Source: Bdellovibrionaceae bacterium UBA2466
Lineage (GTDB): Bacteria; Bdellovibrionota; FAC87; UBA2466
Length of the DNA stretch: 26,091 nt
Assembly (NCBI GenBank): GCA_002342225.1
Contig: DDPO01000166.1
Coordinates: 1 to 26,091 of the forward strand
Direction of reading: 5' to 3'
Every line of letters starts with the position of its first letter. Within the stretch, counting starts at the first letter, position 1. The position numbers and the translations under genes are program-made. The notes under the pieces were generated by a model. That model was not told where the DNA came from, made no database searches, and worked only from the letters and a program-made list of their open reading frames with translations. Positions 1 through 7,234 of this stretch are shown piece after piece.

Positions 1-185
1 TAACGAGAAAAATCGGCATCACACACATCTACTTTTTTGAAATCGACACCTTCAGGCAGGTTTTCTAGGGTTCCAGCGAGTAGATTATCAACTGCAACCA
101 CGAAGTAACCTTCTTTCAAGAGCATTTTACACAAATTACTTCCAATAAAACCAGCTGCACCAGTGACTACGATTTTTTCACGCAC
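1..185 (-). CDS. NAD-dependent sugar epimerase/dehydratase, N-terminal part (cut by window edge)
   Basis: Reading the minus strand from a GTG at 185 gives 61 residues that run off the left edge. They begin [17 protein letters not shown], which has the GxxGxxG NAD-binding loop (GAAGFIG) of extended short-chain dehydrogenases. [14 protein letters not shown] follows, typical of UDP-glucose 4-epimerase or dTDP-glucose dehydratase relatives where an Asp after the second strand binds the cofactor ribose. The GTG start overlaps the end of the upstream glycosyltransferase gene by 8 bases and has an AAGGAG-type ribosome site about 12 bases ahead, so the two genes are probably translationally coupled. 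A sugar-nucleotide substrate is likely from the neighbours, but the specificity-determining half lies outside the window. Confidence 0.85.
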   Translation of the reverse strand, partial: MREKIVVTGAAGFIGSNLCKMLLKEGYFVVAVDNLLAGTLENLPEGVDFKKVDVCDADFSR

Positions 186-906
186 GATGAGACAAACTCC
201 TTAAACGAATCGCTGTAAGTTCTCTGAAATTTTTGATCGTTCCCCAAACCGGATGGTAACGAGTATCACTATCGTTGGACCACTCTACTGCAAACTCGGC
301 ATGTTTGAGTTTCAACTTTTTAGCCACTAAAAGAGCCTCGATATCAAACATAAATCCATCCGTTTGAACTTTCGAGAAAATCATTTTCGCAGCCTTTTTA
401 GAATAGACCTTGAATCCACATTGAGTGTCCGAGACTTGCACTCCCATGAGCCCCTTCACAACAAACCAAAAAGCTTTCGAGCCTAATTTTCGGTGTAAGG
501 GTTGTTGTCGCTTGATTTTTGTCTCTTTGAGTCGCCGAGAGGCCAAAGCATAATCAGCCCCCTTCTCCAATTCTTTAATCCCGTTACTTAGGAAAGTGAA
601 AGGAACACAAAGACCACTATCGGCAAAAGCTATCCAATCTCCTAGGGCATGTTCGACGCCAAATCTCACAGCAAAGCCTTTTCCACGGTTTGCGCCATAA
701 CTTAAAACCCTAAAACTTACTTTGGAGTTCGTTAACTTTTCGGAATACTCGCGAGCAATTTCTTCCGTTTTATCCGAGCTCCCGTCGTTCACAACTAAAA
801 CCTCTGATTCGAAGGGCTGATCCATCAAAAACTTATGCGCAGCGTCTAAATCCAGCTTGATTTTTGAAGCTTCATTGAAAGCCGGAATGATTAAACTTAA
901 TTTCAT
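178..906 (-). CDS. Family 2 glycosyltransferase (dolichyl-phosphate-sugar synthase type)
   Basis: A 242-residue protein starting [13 protein letters not shown], the classic GT2 N-terminus. [10 protein letters not shown] (D41) is the nucleotide-binding loop and DTQCGFKVY is the conserved block of the DPM1/ALG5-like branch, which transfers sugars from nucleotides to lipid phosphates. No transmembrane helix is visible, so it is probably a soluble or peripheral inner-membrane enzyme. The position where relatives usually carry a DxD or DAD metal motif reads ADSGLCVP, so the second Asp is replaced by Gly. I chose the ATG at 906. A GTG at 978 would add 24 basic residues before the fold and would run into the divergent promoter. 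Neither start has a clear Shine-Dalgarno. It is followed by the partial epimerase with an 8-base overlap. The sugar and acceptor are unknown. Confidence 0.85.
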   Translation of the reverse strand: MKLSLIIPAFNEASKIKLDLDAAHKFLMDQPFESEVLVVNDGSSDKTEEIAREYSEKLTNSKVSFRVLSYGANRGKGFAVRFGVEHALGDWIAFADSGLCVPFTFLSNGIKELEKGADYALASRRLKETKIKRQQPLHRKLGSKAFWFVVKGLMGVQVSDTQCGFKVYSKKAAKMIFSKVQTDGFMFDIEALLVAKKLKLKHAEFAVEWSNDSDTRYHPVWGTIKNFRELTAIRLRSLSHRA

Positions 907-971
907 GGGGATCAGATATCCGAAGAGCTCAAAAAGAGCAACTCTGACTTGATTCTTCGGCCTTTTTCGCT

Positions 972-1001
972 TTGACACGGAAAATAAAGCTTATCTATAG
1001 T
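972..1001 (+). promoter_or_regulatory. Sigma70-like promoter giving a probably leaderless kinase mRNA
   Basis: A perfect TTGACA (972-977) is followed after 18 bases by TATAGT (996-1001), which matches TATAAT at five of six positions. The expected transcription start is at about 1008-1009, exactly the ATG of the kinase gene, and no Shine-Dalgarno precedes that ATG. It lies between two divergent genes. Boxes are seen directly. The leaderless reading is inference. Confidence 0.6.
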
Positions 1002-1008
1002 GCCCCCT

Positions 1009-2082
1009 ATGATTATCACAAGAACTCCTTTTAGATTTACTTTGGGCGGTGGAGGAACCGACCTTCCTTCCTACTACAGCAATTATGGTGGCTTGGTTTT
1101 TAGTGCGGCCATCGACAAATATATGTTTATTTCCGTGAATCGCCCGATTGTTGATGATCTGGTCCGAGTGAAATATTCGCGATCCGAGTGCGTAGAATCG
1201 GTCCAAGAACTTCAGCATGAACTTGCAAAGGCAGCTTTGGACTTCACAGGCATCGAGAACGCCATAGAAATCCTTTCCATGGCCGACATTCCTGCTGGAA
1301 CTGGGCTAGGTTCCTCAAGTTGTTACGTGGTAGGGCTTCTGCATGCTCTTCACTGCTTAAAACGAGACATTCCCAGCCAACCCCAATTAGCTGAAACTGC
1401 ATGTTACCTTGAAATGGAAGTTCTGAAAAAACCGGTCGGAAAACAGGACCAATACGTAGCTGCAGTTGGGGGACTTCCGATTCTAGAGATAGAAAAATCG
1501 GGAAAAGTCCAAGTGAGAAGAGCCCATATCTCTTACGATGTGATGGATGAGCTCAATCGGAACACTCTTATTTTCTACACGGGCATGACTCGCTCAGCAG
1601 ACGATATCTTAAAACATCAAGATAGCTCTGTTAAAAAAGAGGACAAAGTCGTAACCGACAGTCTTCACCGAATCAAAGAAATCGGCTATGAAACGATTGA
1701 AGCTATCGAGTCAGGCAATTTAGACAGATTTGGACTTCTCATGGATGAGCACTGGGAAAATAAAAAAAGACTTTCCTCAAAAATTGCCGATCAAAGAATT
1801 CATAAAATCTACGATTTGGCGAAGGCCAATGGAGCTCTAGGGGGCAAAATCACTGGCGCTGGCGGTGGTGGATTTTTTGTTTTCTATACAAACAACCGAC
1901 ACCAACAATTACGAAGGGCCATGCACCAAGAGGGATTAAGAGAACTTCGATATCGATTTGATACAGAAGGTAGTAAAGTTTTAGTTAACCTTTCGGATAG
2001 CCGAGGTCGATATGACAACTCCTTGCCCAACTGGGCCAACTCGCCCCGTTACACTGATATCGGGATATCGGGGACTTGCTGA
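1009..2082 (+). CDS. GHMP-family sugar kinase, HddA-like (D-glycero-D-manno-heptose 7-phosphate kinase family)
   Basis: A 357-residue cytoplasmic kinase. PFRFTLGGGGTDLPSYY (residues 7-23) is the N-terminal block shared by HddA and related sugar kinases. PAGTGLGSSS (95-104) is the GHMP phosphate-binding loop, and GGKITGAGGGGFF (278-290) is the third conserved motif. HddA phosphorylates heptose 7-phosphate at C1 on the way to GDP-D-glycero-D-manno-heptose. A HAD phosphatase two genes downstream fits such a route, but no guanylyltransferase or isomerase is in view, and L-fucose-type kinases share these motifs. The start is the ATG at 1009, because a GTG at 1000 would add only MPP and has no ribosome site. 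The last 23 residues lie in a 71-base out-of-frame overlap with the next gene and look like a non-conserved tail after the natural end near SKVLV. Confidence 0.8.
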   Translation: MIITRTPFRFTLGGGGTDLPSYYSNYGGLVFSAAIDKYMFISVNRPIVDDLVRVKYSRSECVESVQELQHELAKAALDFTGIENAIEILSMADIPAGTGLGSSSCYVVGLLHALHCLKRDIPSQPQLAETACYLEMEVLKKPVGKQDQYVAAVGGLPILEIEKSGKVQVRRAHISYDVMDELNRNTLIFYTGMTRSADDILKHQDSSVKKEDKVVTDSLHRIKEIGYETIEAIESGNLDRFGLLMDEHWENKKRLSSKIADQRIHKIYDLAKANGALGGKITGAGGGGFFVFYTNNRHQQLRRAMHQEGLRELRYRFDTEGSKVLVNLSDSRGRYDNSLPNWANSPRYTDIGISGTC

Positions 2083-2866
2083 AAGCCTAATAGAGACTCT
2101 TCTTGAGTCTCACCATCAATTGTCCGTTCTCGTAAAAAATGCGGCAGCTATTGAAGGTCTCCAAAAAAAATATCCCTCTACTTTATTTTTCGAGGGAAAC
2201 ATTAAAAACCAATCCGATTGCAAAGATTGGATTCAAAACACGCTCAAAAATTTAAGAAAAATTGATAATCTTGTGAATAATGCAGCCATTACTGGCCCCT
2301 GCGGGAAACTTGAAGAGCTTGATTTTTCCGACTTCGAAGAGACTGTTCAGATTAATTTTTTAGCTCCTGTTTTTCTGATGAAAAGTCTTCTACCCCATTT
2401 TACGGAGAGAAAATCGGGAGCTGTAGTCAATCTTTCAGGTGGTGGGGCTACTGCTCCGCGACCCCATTTCGGAGCTTATGGTGCGAGCAAATGTGCTTTG
2501 GTTCGTTTTACTGAGTCTTTGGCTCTGGAATACCCATTTCTTCACTTCTACTCAGTTGCTCCGGGGGCTTTAAAAACTCCTATGATGGAAGGCATATCAA
2601 AAATACCAGCCGAAAAAATTGGTAAAGAAAAAGAGGAAGCCCTACAACGGATGAAGTTTGGTGGAGATGACCCTCAAAAAGCGGCTCAACTCATCAAGTG
2701 GTTGTGTGAAGAACGACCAGACTCCCTCAAAGGAAAGCTCATCAGCGCTAAGTGGGATGATTATTTAAATCCCCCCTCAAAAACAACCGACTTACCTTTT
2801 TGGACGTTAAGACGAGTCGATGCTGCTTTAGTGCCAGATTTAAAAACTAGGCAGGACAAAGCTTAA
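2012..2866 (+). CDS. Short-chain dehydrogenase/reductase
   Basis: A 284-residue classical SDR. It has the NNAA motif (residues 89-92), catalytic Ser near 142 (NLSGGGA) and YGASK with Tyr156 and Lys160. APGALKTP follows, like the usual PG segment that closes over the cofactor. The dinucleotide loop is eroded: LISGYRGLAES stands where relatives have TGxxxGxG, so it is one residue short and its last Gly is Ala. This stretch lies inside the 71-base overlap with the kinase gene, next to an 8-base tandem duplication. The ATG at 2012 follows a CGAGG-like ribosome site. The gene abuts the HAD phosphatase (TAAATG), so kinase, SDR and phosphatase form one operon. The substrate is unknown. A sugar or sugar nucleotide is likely from context. 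Confidence 0.82.
   Translation: MTTPCPTGPTRPVTLISGYRGLAESLIETLLESHHQLSVLVKNAAAIEGLQKKYPSTLFFEGNIKNQSDCKDWIQNTLKNLRKIDNLVNNAAITGPCGKLEELDFSDFEETVQINFLAPVFLMKSLLPHFTERKSGAVVNLSGGGATAPRPHFGAYGASKCALVRFTESLALEYPFLHFYSVAPGALKTPMMEGISKIPAEKIGKEKEEALQRMKFGGDDPQKAAQLIKWLCEERPDSLKGKLISAKWDDYLNPPSKTTDLPFWTLRRVDAALVPDLKTRQDKA
2056..2071 (+). repeat. 8-base tandem duplication in the kinase/SDR overlap
   Basis: GATATCGG occurs twice head to tail. It lies where two genes are read in different frames. Gain or loss of one copy would shift both frames, so this is a potential slippage site. It encodes part of the glycine loop of the SDR and the last residues of the kinase. Confidence 0.85.
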
Positions 2867-3388
2867 ATGTCTCATCGCGCACTCTTTTTAGATCGAGATG
2901 GAATATTCAATGAGTTGGTTTACAGAGATGGTGCTTTTCACTCACCAAGAAATTGGGGCGAAGTTAAACATTTCCATTTAGAAAGTTTAAAGCCCTTTAA
3001 AGACCTCGGATTTAAATTGATTCTTGTGACGAACCAACCCGACATTGAACGCGGAATTATTTCTCACGGCTTTGTTGAGGAGCTCAACGCTTTTTATTTT
3101 AAAAACTTTGAGTTAGATGCGGCTTATGTTTGCCCGTTCTCATCAAATGAACATCCCTTAAAAAAACCCAATCCAGGGATGTTTTTGCTGGCCAAAAAAG
3201 AGATGGATCTCGACCTCTCTAAGTCTTTTTTAGTAGGTGATACAGATAAAGATGTTATAGCAGCCCGAAACTGTGGTGTTACAAGCATTGTTTGGGAAAG
3301 AGATTACAATAAAAACTTAAAATCTGACTTCAGGGTCACGAGCATCAAAGAGATTGAAAAAATTTTAAGGAACGGAAGCATCGATTAA
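2867..3388 (+). CDS. HAD-IIIA phosphatase, GmhB-like but lacking the zinc loop
   Basis: A 173-residue HAD hydrolase. FLDRDGIFNE carries the nucleophile Asp9 and acid/base Asp11, Thr55 lies in LVTNQPD, Lys99/100 in LKKPNPG and Asp125 in VGDTDKDV, so all four HAD motifs are present. The closest well-known family is the heptose 1,7-bisphosphate phosphatase GmhB. That family normally carries a CxH...CxC zinc loop just before the lysine motif. Here this segment is CPFSSNEHPLKKP, which keeps one Cys and one His at altered spacing, so zinc is probably not bound. A second, intact GmhB is encoded at 13268-13825. The gene directly follows the SDR stop, in an operon with the HddA-like kinase, so a sugar-phosphate substrate is likely. 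Histidinol-phosphatase-type activity is possible but has no supporting context. Confidence 0.8.
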   Translation: MSHRALFLDRDGIFNELVYRDGAFHSPRNWGEVKHFHLESLKPFKDLGFKLILVTNQPDIERGIISHGFVEELNAFYFKNFELDAAYVCPFSSNEHPLKKPNPGMFLLAKKEMDLDLSKSFLVGDTDKDVIAARNCGVTSIVWERDYNKNLKSDFRVTSIKEIEKILRNGSID

Positions 3389-3396
3389 AGGCCAAT

Positions 3397-4173
3397 CTAT
3401 CGGCCCCTTTTCCATTTATACGAATCGCCTTTAAACAAAATTTTGAAAGTCCCCTCTTCTTCAGACAAGTTTTTAGGAAAGCTGGTGCAGGTCTTTAAAA
3501 ATGTGTCCAAACCAATCACTGGTGAATCACTCACAAAAACATCGACTCCAAAATCTCGACAATTCACCCTGAAATTGTGCAAATTCAATTTTTCTTCGTC
3601 CCCAGATATCAACAAAAGTTTGTTCGCTCCATGAATGAGGTTAATCAGCACGGGAGAATCTGCAGAAACAGACAAAAAGCGCAGTTGAGTTGTCCCGTTT
3701 TCATAAAGGCTCTCTTCACTGGACAGAGCTTTAGGGGTAAGGCTTTTCGTCCTAAGTAAAGGGAGAATGGAATCCCATTCATTCGAACTCGTGTTTGAAG
3801 AATAAAACTTAATATCTTTGACTCGTATGCCGGCTCCCAAAATTTCGTTAAGCCCTACAAAGTTAGAGTGTTGGAAACTGGTCAAAACAACCAAATCAAT
3901 ATCTTTTATTTTTTGTTTTTTTAAAAAGAAGAGGAGGCTTCCCGATGCGCTCATTGAGTTGATGAGAAAAACTTTTCCGTCGGGAAGTTTAATTAAATGT
4001 GATTGAACTTTTTTGTCTTGAGGGCCACTTTTAATAAGTGTCCATTCCACAAAGGGCCGACGGTCTATCAAGTACGAAAAGGCCGCGCCATAGAGAACAA
4101 CCAGCAGTAAGGCTATTGAAGCCCATTTGAGTAGGAAGTGCTTTTTTAAACTGTGAGATAAACTACTTTCCAA
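3397..4173 (-). CDS. Membrane-anchored ComEC-type metallo-beta-lactamase-fold protein with degenerate metal motif
   Basis: A 258-residue protein with one N-terminal membrane helix (about residues 13-37, WASIALLLVVLYGAAF) and then an extracytoplasmic domain. Its order matches the MBL domain of ComEC-like proteins: LIKLPDGKVFLIN, then LKKQKIKDIDLVVLT, then LLLISGDEE. Where active members read LTHPHADHIGGL, this protein reads LTSFQHSNFVGL, so all four HxHxDH ligands are replaced. The later GD is kept. It is therefore probably not a metallohydrolase. I chose the TTG at 4173 because GGAG lies five bases ahead of it. A TTG at 4227 would add 18 residues and has no ribosome site. No comEC permease is nearby. 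It converges with the HAD phosphatase gene 8 bases away. The function is unknown and the fold assignment is inference from motif order. Confidence 0.7.
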   Translation of the reverse strand: MESSLSHSLKKHFLLKWASIALLLVVLYGAAFSYLIDRRPFVEWTLIKSGPQDKKVQSHLIKLPDGKVFLINSMSASGSLLFFLKKQKIKDIDLVVLTSFQHSNFVGLNEILGAGIRVKDIKFYSSNTSSNEWDSILPLLRTKSLTPKALSSEESLYENGTTQLRFLSVSADSPVLINLIHGANKLLLISGDEEKLNLHNFRVNCRDFGVDVFVSDSPVIGLDTFLKTCTSFPKNLSEEEGTFKILFKGDSYKWKRGR

Positions 4174-4301
4174 AAAAACTCCGAAAAATATAAATTGCTG
4201 CGCGGAATTAAACAGTTTCGGAGTCAATTTTCAAGGAAAGGTTTAGCCTCAACATAACTTAGCGCATTATATTTGGTTGTAAAATCCAGACTGAAAAATG
4301 C

Positions 4302-4307
4302 TAAAAT
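4302..4307 (+). promoter_or_regulatory. -10-like box of the Fcl-like gene
   Basis: TAAAAT ends 12 bases before the ATG at 4320, predicting a 5' leader of only about 5-7 bases. No Shine-Dalgarno is present. A weak -35 candidate, TTGTAA (4277-4282), sits at a long 19-base spacing. Seen by eye only. Confidence 0.4.
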
Positions 4308-4319
4308 AGAGCCTTCCAT

Positions 4320-5291
4320 ATGAATCCAAATAGTCGAATTTACATCGCTGGCCATCGGGGGCTTGTAGGGTCTGCTTTGATGAGAGCCCTTTCTGCCCAA
4401 GGTTTTAAGAACATAATCACAGCTAGTCGCAGTGAACTTAATCTGCTCGATCAAGATGCTGTAAATCAATTCTTTAAAAACCAAAAGATCGACTACACGA
4501 TTGTAGCTGCAGCTAAAGTTGGAGGAATTATTGCAAATAGCTCATTTCCAGCCGATTTTTTGTATGAAAACCTAACTATCGCAACGAATGTCATTCACGC
4601 AGCCTACAAACACAAAGTTAAGAAACTTCTCTACTTGGGGAGTAGCTGTATTTACCCAAAAGCCTGCCCCCAACCCATCAAAGAAGAATATTTACTCTCG
4701 GGTCCCCTCGAGCCCACCAACGAAGCTTATGCGATTGCAAAAATTGCTGGATTAAAGCTCTGCGAATTCTATCGCTCTCAGTATGGGCAAAATTTCATAG
4801 CTGCTATGCCAACTAATCTCTACGGCCCCTTCGATAACTTTCACCCGCAAAATAGCCATGTTTTGCCCGCTCTAATTAGAAGGTTCCACGAAGCCAAAAT
4901 GGTGGGAGCCGAATCGGTCGTAGTGTGGGGAAGTGGTAAACCTGTCAGAGAACTTCTCTACTCGGAGGATCTAGCAAACGCCCTCATTATCCTGATGCAA
5001 AAATACAACTCAGATGAAGTGATTAATGTAGGCACTGGACAAGGGCTTACGATTGCAGAGATCGCCTACCAAGTTAAAGAAGTGGTTGGCTTTGAGGGAA
5101 GTGTTGTTTTCGACAAAAGTAAACCAGACGGCACTCCCAAAAAGGTTCTAAATATTGATAAAATATCGCGACTAGGATGGAAACCGACCGTTCCTCTTAA
5201 AGAGGGTATCTCTCGAGCCTACCAGTGGGCCGTAGAAACCGATGTTCTAACTCCCGCGGAAAACAAATTAAAAGTGGCCAGTTTAGGTTGA
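4320..5291 (+). CDS. fcl: GDP-L-fucose synthase family epimerase/reductase
   Basis: A 323-residue extended SDR, close to the usual length of about 320. GHRGLVG (11-17) is the NADP loop in the form characteristic of Fcl/WcaG. SSCIYP carries the catalytic Ser near 108-109, Tyr137 and Lys141 form the YxxxK pair, and the C-terminal DGTPKKVLNIDK is a family signature. Members epimerise and reduce GDP-4-keto-6-deoxymannose to GDP-L-fucose. Close relatives do the equivalent step on GDP-6-deoxy-heptose. No GDP-mannose 4,6-dehydratase is in this window. The HddA-like kinase upstream makes a heptose substrate possible, so the exact product is uncertain. The gene is the first of a pair with glmS but has its own start signal, and the glmS promoter overlaps its stop codon. 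Confidence 0.9.
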   Translation: MNPNSRIYIAGHRGLVGSALMRALSAQGFKNIITASRSELNLLDQDAVNQFFKNQKIDYTIVAAAKVGGIIANSSFPADFLYENLTIATNVIHAAYKHKVKKLLYLGSSCIYPKACPQPIKEEYLLSGPLEPTNEAYAIAKIAGLKLCEFYRSQYGQNFIAAMPTNLYGPFDNFHPQNSHVLPALIRRFHEAKMVGAESVVVWGSGKPVRELLYSEDLANALIILMQKYNSDEVINVGTGQGLTIAEIAYQVKEVVGFEGSVVFDKSKPDGTPKKVLNIDKISRLGWKPTVPLKEGISRAYQWAVETDVLTPAENKLKVASLG

Positions 5292-5316
5292 CCTTACAGT
5301 TTCCCCATTTTATTTT
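5288..5316 (+). promoter_or_regulatory. Sigma70-like promoter for glmS
   Basis: TTGACC (5288-5293) and TATTTT (5311-5316) are separated by 17 bases, and the -35 box overlaps the TGA stop of the preceding gene. Transcription would begin near 5323, about 37 bases ahead of the glmS ATG. The gap is far too short for a glmS ribozyme. Confidence 0.5.
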
Positions 5317-5359
5317 TGAGCGCAGCTAAATGATTGACCCCCTCGGGGAAAGGGCTCTT

Positions 5360-7228
5360 ATGTGTGGAATTATTGGATACAATGGCAGCGAAGATCCTAA
5401 AGGAATCCTTCTAGATGGTCTGAAAAAATTAGAATACCGAGGATATGATTCAGCTGGAATTGCGATCCAAGAAAAAGATCAGGTAGTAGTCTTTCGTTCC
5501 GAAGGAAAAATTAACAAACTAGAATCTAAGCTGTCCTCAAAACACTTCGCTGGCTCTTTGGGTATTGGCCACACTCGCTGGGCGACTCACGGAGCCCCCA
5601 CAGAAAACAATGCTCATCCCCACCAGGCTGGAACTATCACTTTAGTTCACAATGGAATTATCGAAAATTATTTAGATCATAAATTAAACTTAGAAAAATC
5701 TGAGAATACTTTTAAAAGTGACACCGACACTGAAGTTTTAGCACACTTAATCAATCAAGCGGCAGCCTCGGGCCTCTCATTGAAAGAGGCTTGTTTGTCT
5801 ATTATTCCGAAACTCAAAGGCTCTTATGCTTTTGTAGCATTAAACGATCGCCAACCCGACCAAATGATCGGAGTCGCCAACGGAGCCCCTTTGATTGTTG
5901 GGATCGGCAAAGGCGAAACCTACTTAACTTCGGACGTACAAGCCATCCTTAATCGCACCAATAAAGTGATTTATTTAAAAGACGGCCAAATCGCTGTTTG
6001 CAAAAAAGATGGAGTGGAGATTTACAACACTAAAGGCATTCAAATAAAACCTGAAATTAAAACTCTGCACTGGACAGCAGACCAAATGGAAAAAGCGGGT
6101 TACCGCCATTACATGCTAAAGGAAATTCACGAGCAGTCTCAAGCAATTGCAAATACCATCAGTGGTAATATTGACCCCGTAACAGAAACCATTCGTATCG
6201 CTGAATTAAAAAAATTACAAAACACTTTAAAAAATGTAAGCCGAATTTCTATCGTAGCTTGTGGAACTGCCCGACATGCAGGATTAGTGGGAAAATATTA
6301 TTTTGAAAAATTGGCCAGAGTTTCAACGGACGTCGATTTTGGCTCTGAATTTCGATATCGCGAGCCAGTGCTTGAAAAAAACTCGCTAACATTGCTCATA
6401 TCTCAATCAGGAGAAACCGCTGACACTTTAGCAGGATTGCGGGAATCGAAAGCTCAGGGAGTTCCAACTCTTTCGATCTGCAATGTTCGGGAAAGTACAT
6501 TAGCTCGGGAATCAGATGTCGTGCTTTATACTAATGCTGGTCCCGAAATCGGAGTGGCTTCAACGAAAGCTTTTACAACCCAACTTACTTTTTTATACAT
6601 GTTGGCTGTCGAGTTAGGTCAGATACGGGGCATTCTCTCTAAGGAATATGCCAAAGAACTATCGAACGATCTCATGCATTTGCCCCTACTTGTCGATAAC
6701 ACACTCAAACTTGAAGGTGAAATCGAAAAGATTGCGCAAAGCTTTCAGGACAATCCTTTCTTCTTTTACATGGGTAGAGACAACCAGTACCCGATCGCTC
6801 TTGAGGGGGCTCTTAAACTCAAGGAGATTAGCTATGCGCATGCAGAGGGCTACCCTGCAGGTGAACTTAAACACGGCCCCATCGCTTTGATCGACAAGCA
6901 AGCTGCCGTTATTGTTTTAGCGACTCAAAATTCAGCTCCAAAAACTCTGAAAGTTTCAGTCAACGAAACCCTCATGGGAGAGAAAATTTTAAGTAATCTT
7001 CAGCAAGTAAAAGCTCGGGGGGGTCAGATTTTTACGGTGGGTACGGAAGGTGATCACGAATTTACAAAAGAATCGAAATACTTCATTGGATTGCCGAAGA
7101 CTTCTTGGGCGCTCAATCCCATTTTGTCGACGATACCTTTACAATTATTAGCCTATCACATCGCTTCTCTTCGAGGGACTGATGTAGACAAACCTAGAAA
7201 CTTAGCTAAAAGCGTAACGGTAGAGTAA
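5360..7228 (+). CDS. glmS: Glutamine--fructose-6-phosphate aminotransferase (isomerizing)
   Basis: A 622-residue protein (E. coli GlmS has 609) that makes glucosamine-6-phosphate for UDP-GlcNAc, peptidoglycan and LPS. The start is fixed by MCGIIGY: Cys2 becomes the N-terminal nucleophile of the glutaminase domain after Met removal. An in-frame ATG at 5330 would bury it, and GAAAGGG lies 6-7 bases before 5360. RGYDSAG (27-33) and HTRWATHG (71-78) are glutaminase motifs. The two SIS isomerase domains carry CGTARHAG (301-308) and SQSGETADT (348-356), and the C-terminus ends KPRNLAKSVTVE as in active enzymes. All key residues seem intact. It is placed in the polysaccharide cluster and converges on wzt with a 6-base gap. 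Confidence 0.98.
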   Translation: MCGIIGYNGSEDPKGILLDGLKKLEYRGYDSAGIAIQEKDQVVVFRSEGKINKLESKLSSKHFAGSLGIGHTRWATHGAPTENNAHPHQAGTITLVHNGIIENYLDHKLNLEKSENTFKSDTDTEVLAHLINQAAASGLSLKEACLSIIPKLKGSYAFVALNDRQPDQMIGVANGAPLIVGIGKGETYLTSDVQAILNRTNKVIYLKDGQIAVCKKDGVEIYNTKGIQIKPEIKTLHWTADQMEKAGYRHYMLKEIHEQSQAIANTISGNIDPVTETIRIAELKKLQNTLKNVSRISIVACGTARHAGLVGKYYFEKLARVSTDVDFGSEFRYREPVLEKNSLTLLISQSGETADTLAGLRESKAQGVPTLSICNVRESTLARESDVVLYTNAGPEIGVASTKAFTTQLTFLYMLAVELGQIRGILSKEYAKELSNDLMHLPLLVDNTLKLEGEIEKIAQSFQDNPFFFYMGRDNQYPIALEGALKLKEISYAHAEGYPAGELKHGPIALIDKQAAVIVLATQNSAPKTLKVSVNETLMGEKILSNLQQVKARGGQIFTVGTEGDHEFTKESKYFIGLPKTSWALNPILSTIPLQLLAYHIASLRGTDVDKPRNLAKSVTVE

Positions 7229-7234
7229 CTTATT

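Noticed and set aside
3390..3405. GGCC-N8-GGCC followed by a short T-run between convergent genes, as a terminator
   Set aside because: The stem is only 4 bases and self-complementary, and the T-run is interrupted, so it cannot be told from chance.
4224..4484. Minus-strand reading frame opposite the start of the Fcl-like gene
   Set aside because: It lies opposite a well-supported gene and has no recognisable domain or ribosome site.
5292..5359. glmS ribozyme or other riboswitch ahead of glmS
   Set aside because: The 68-base gap is far too short for the ribozyme, and a normal promoter and Shine-Dalgarno explain it.
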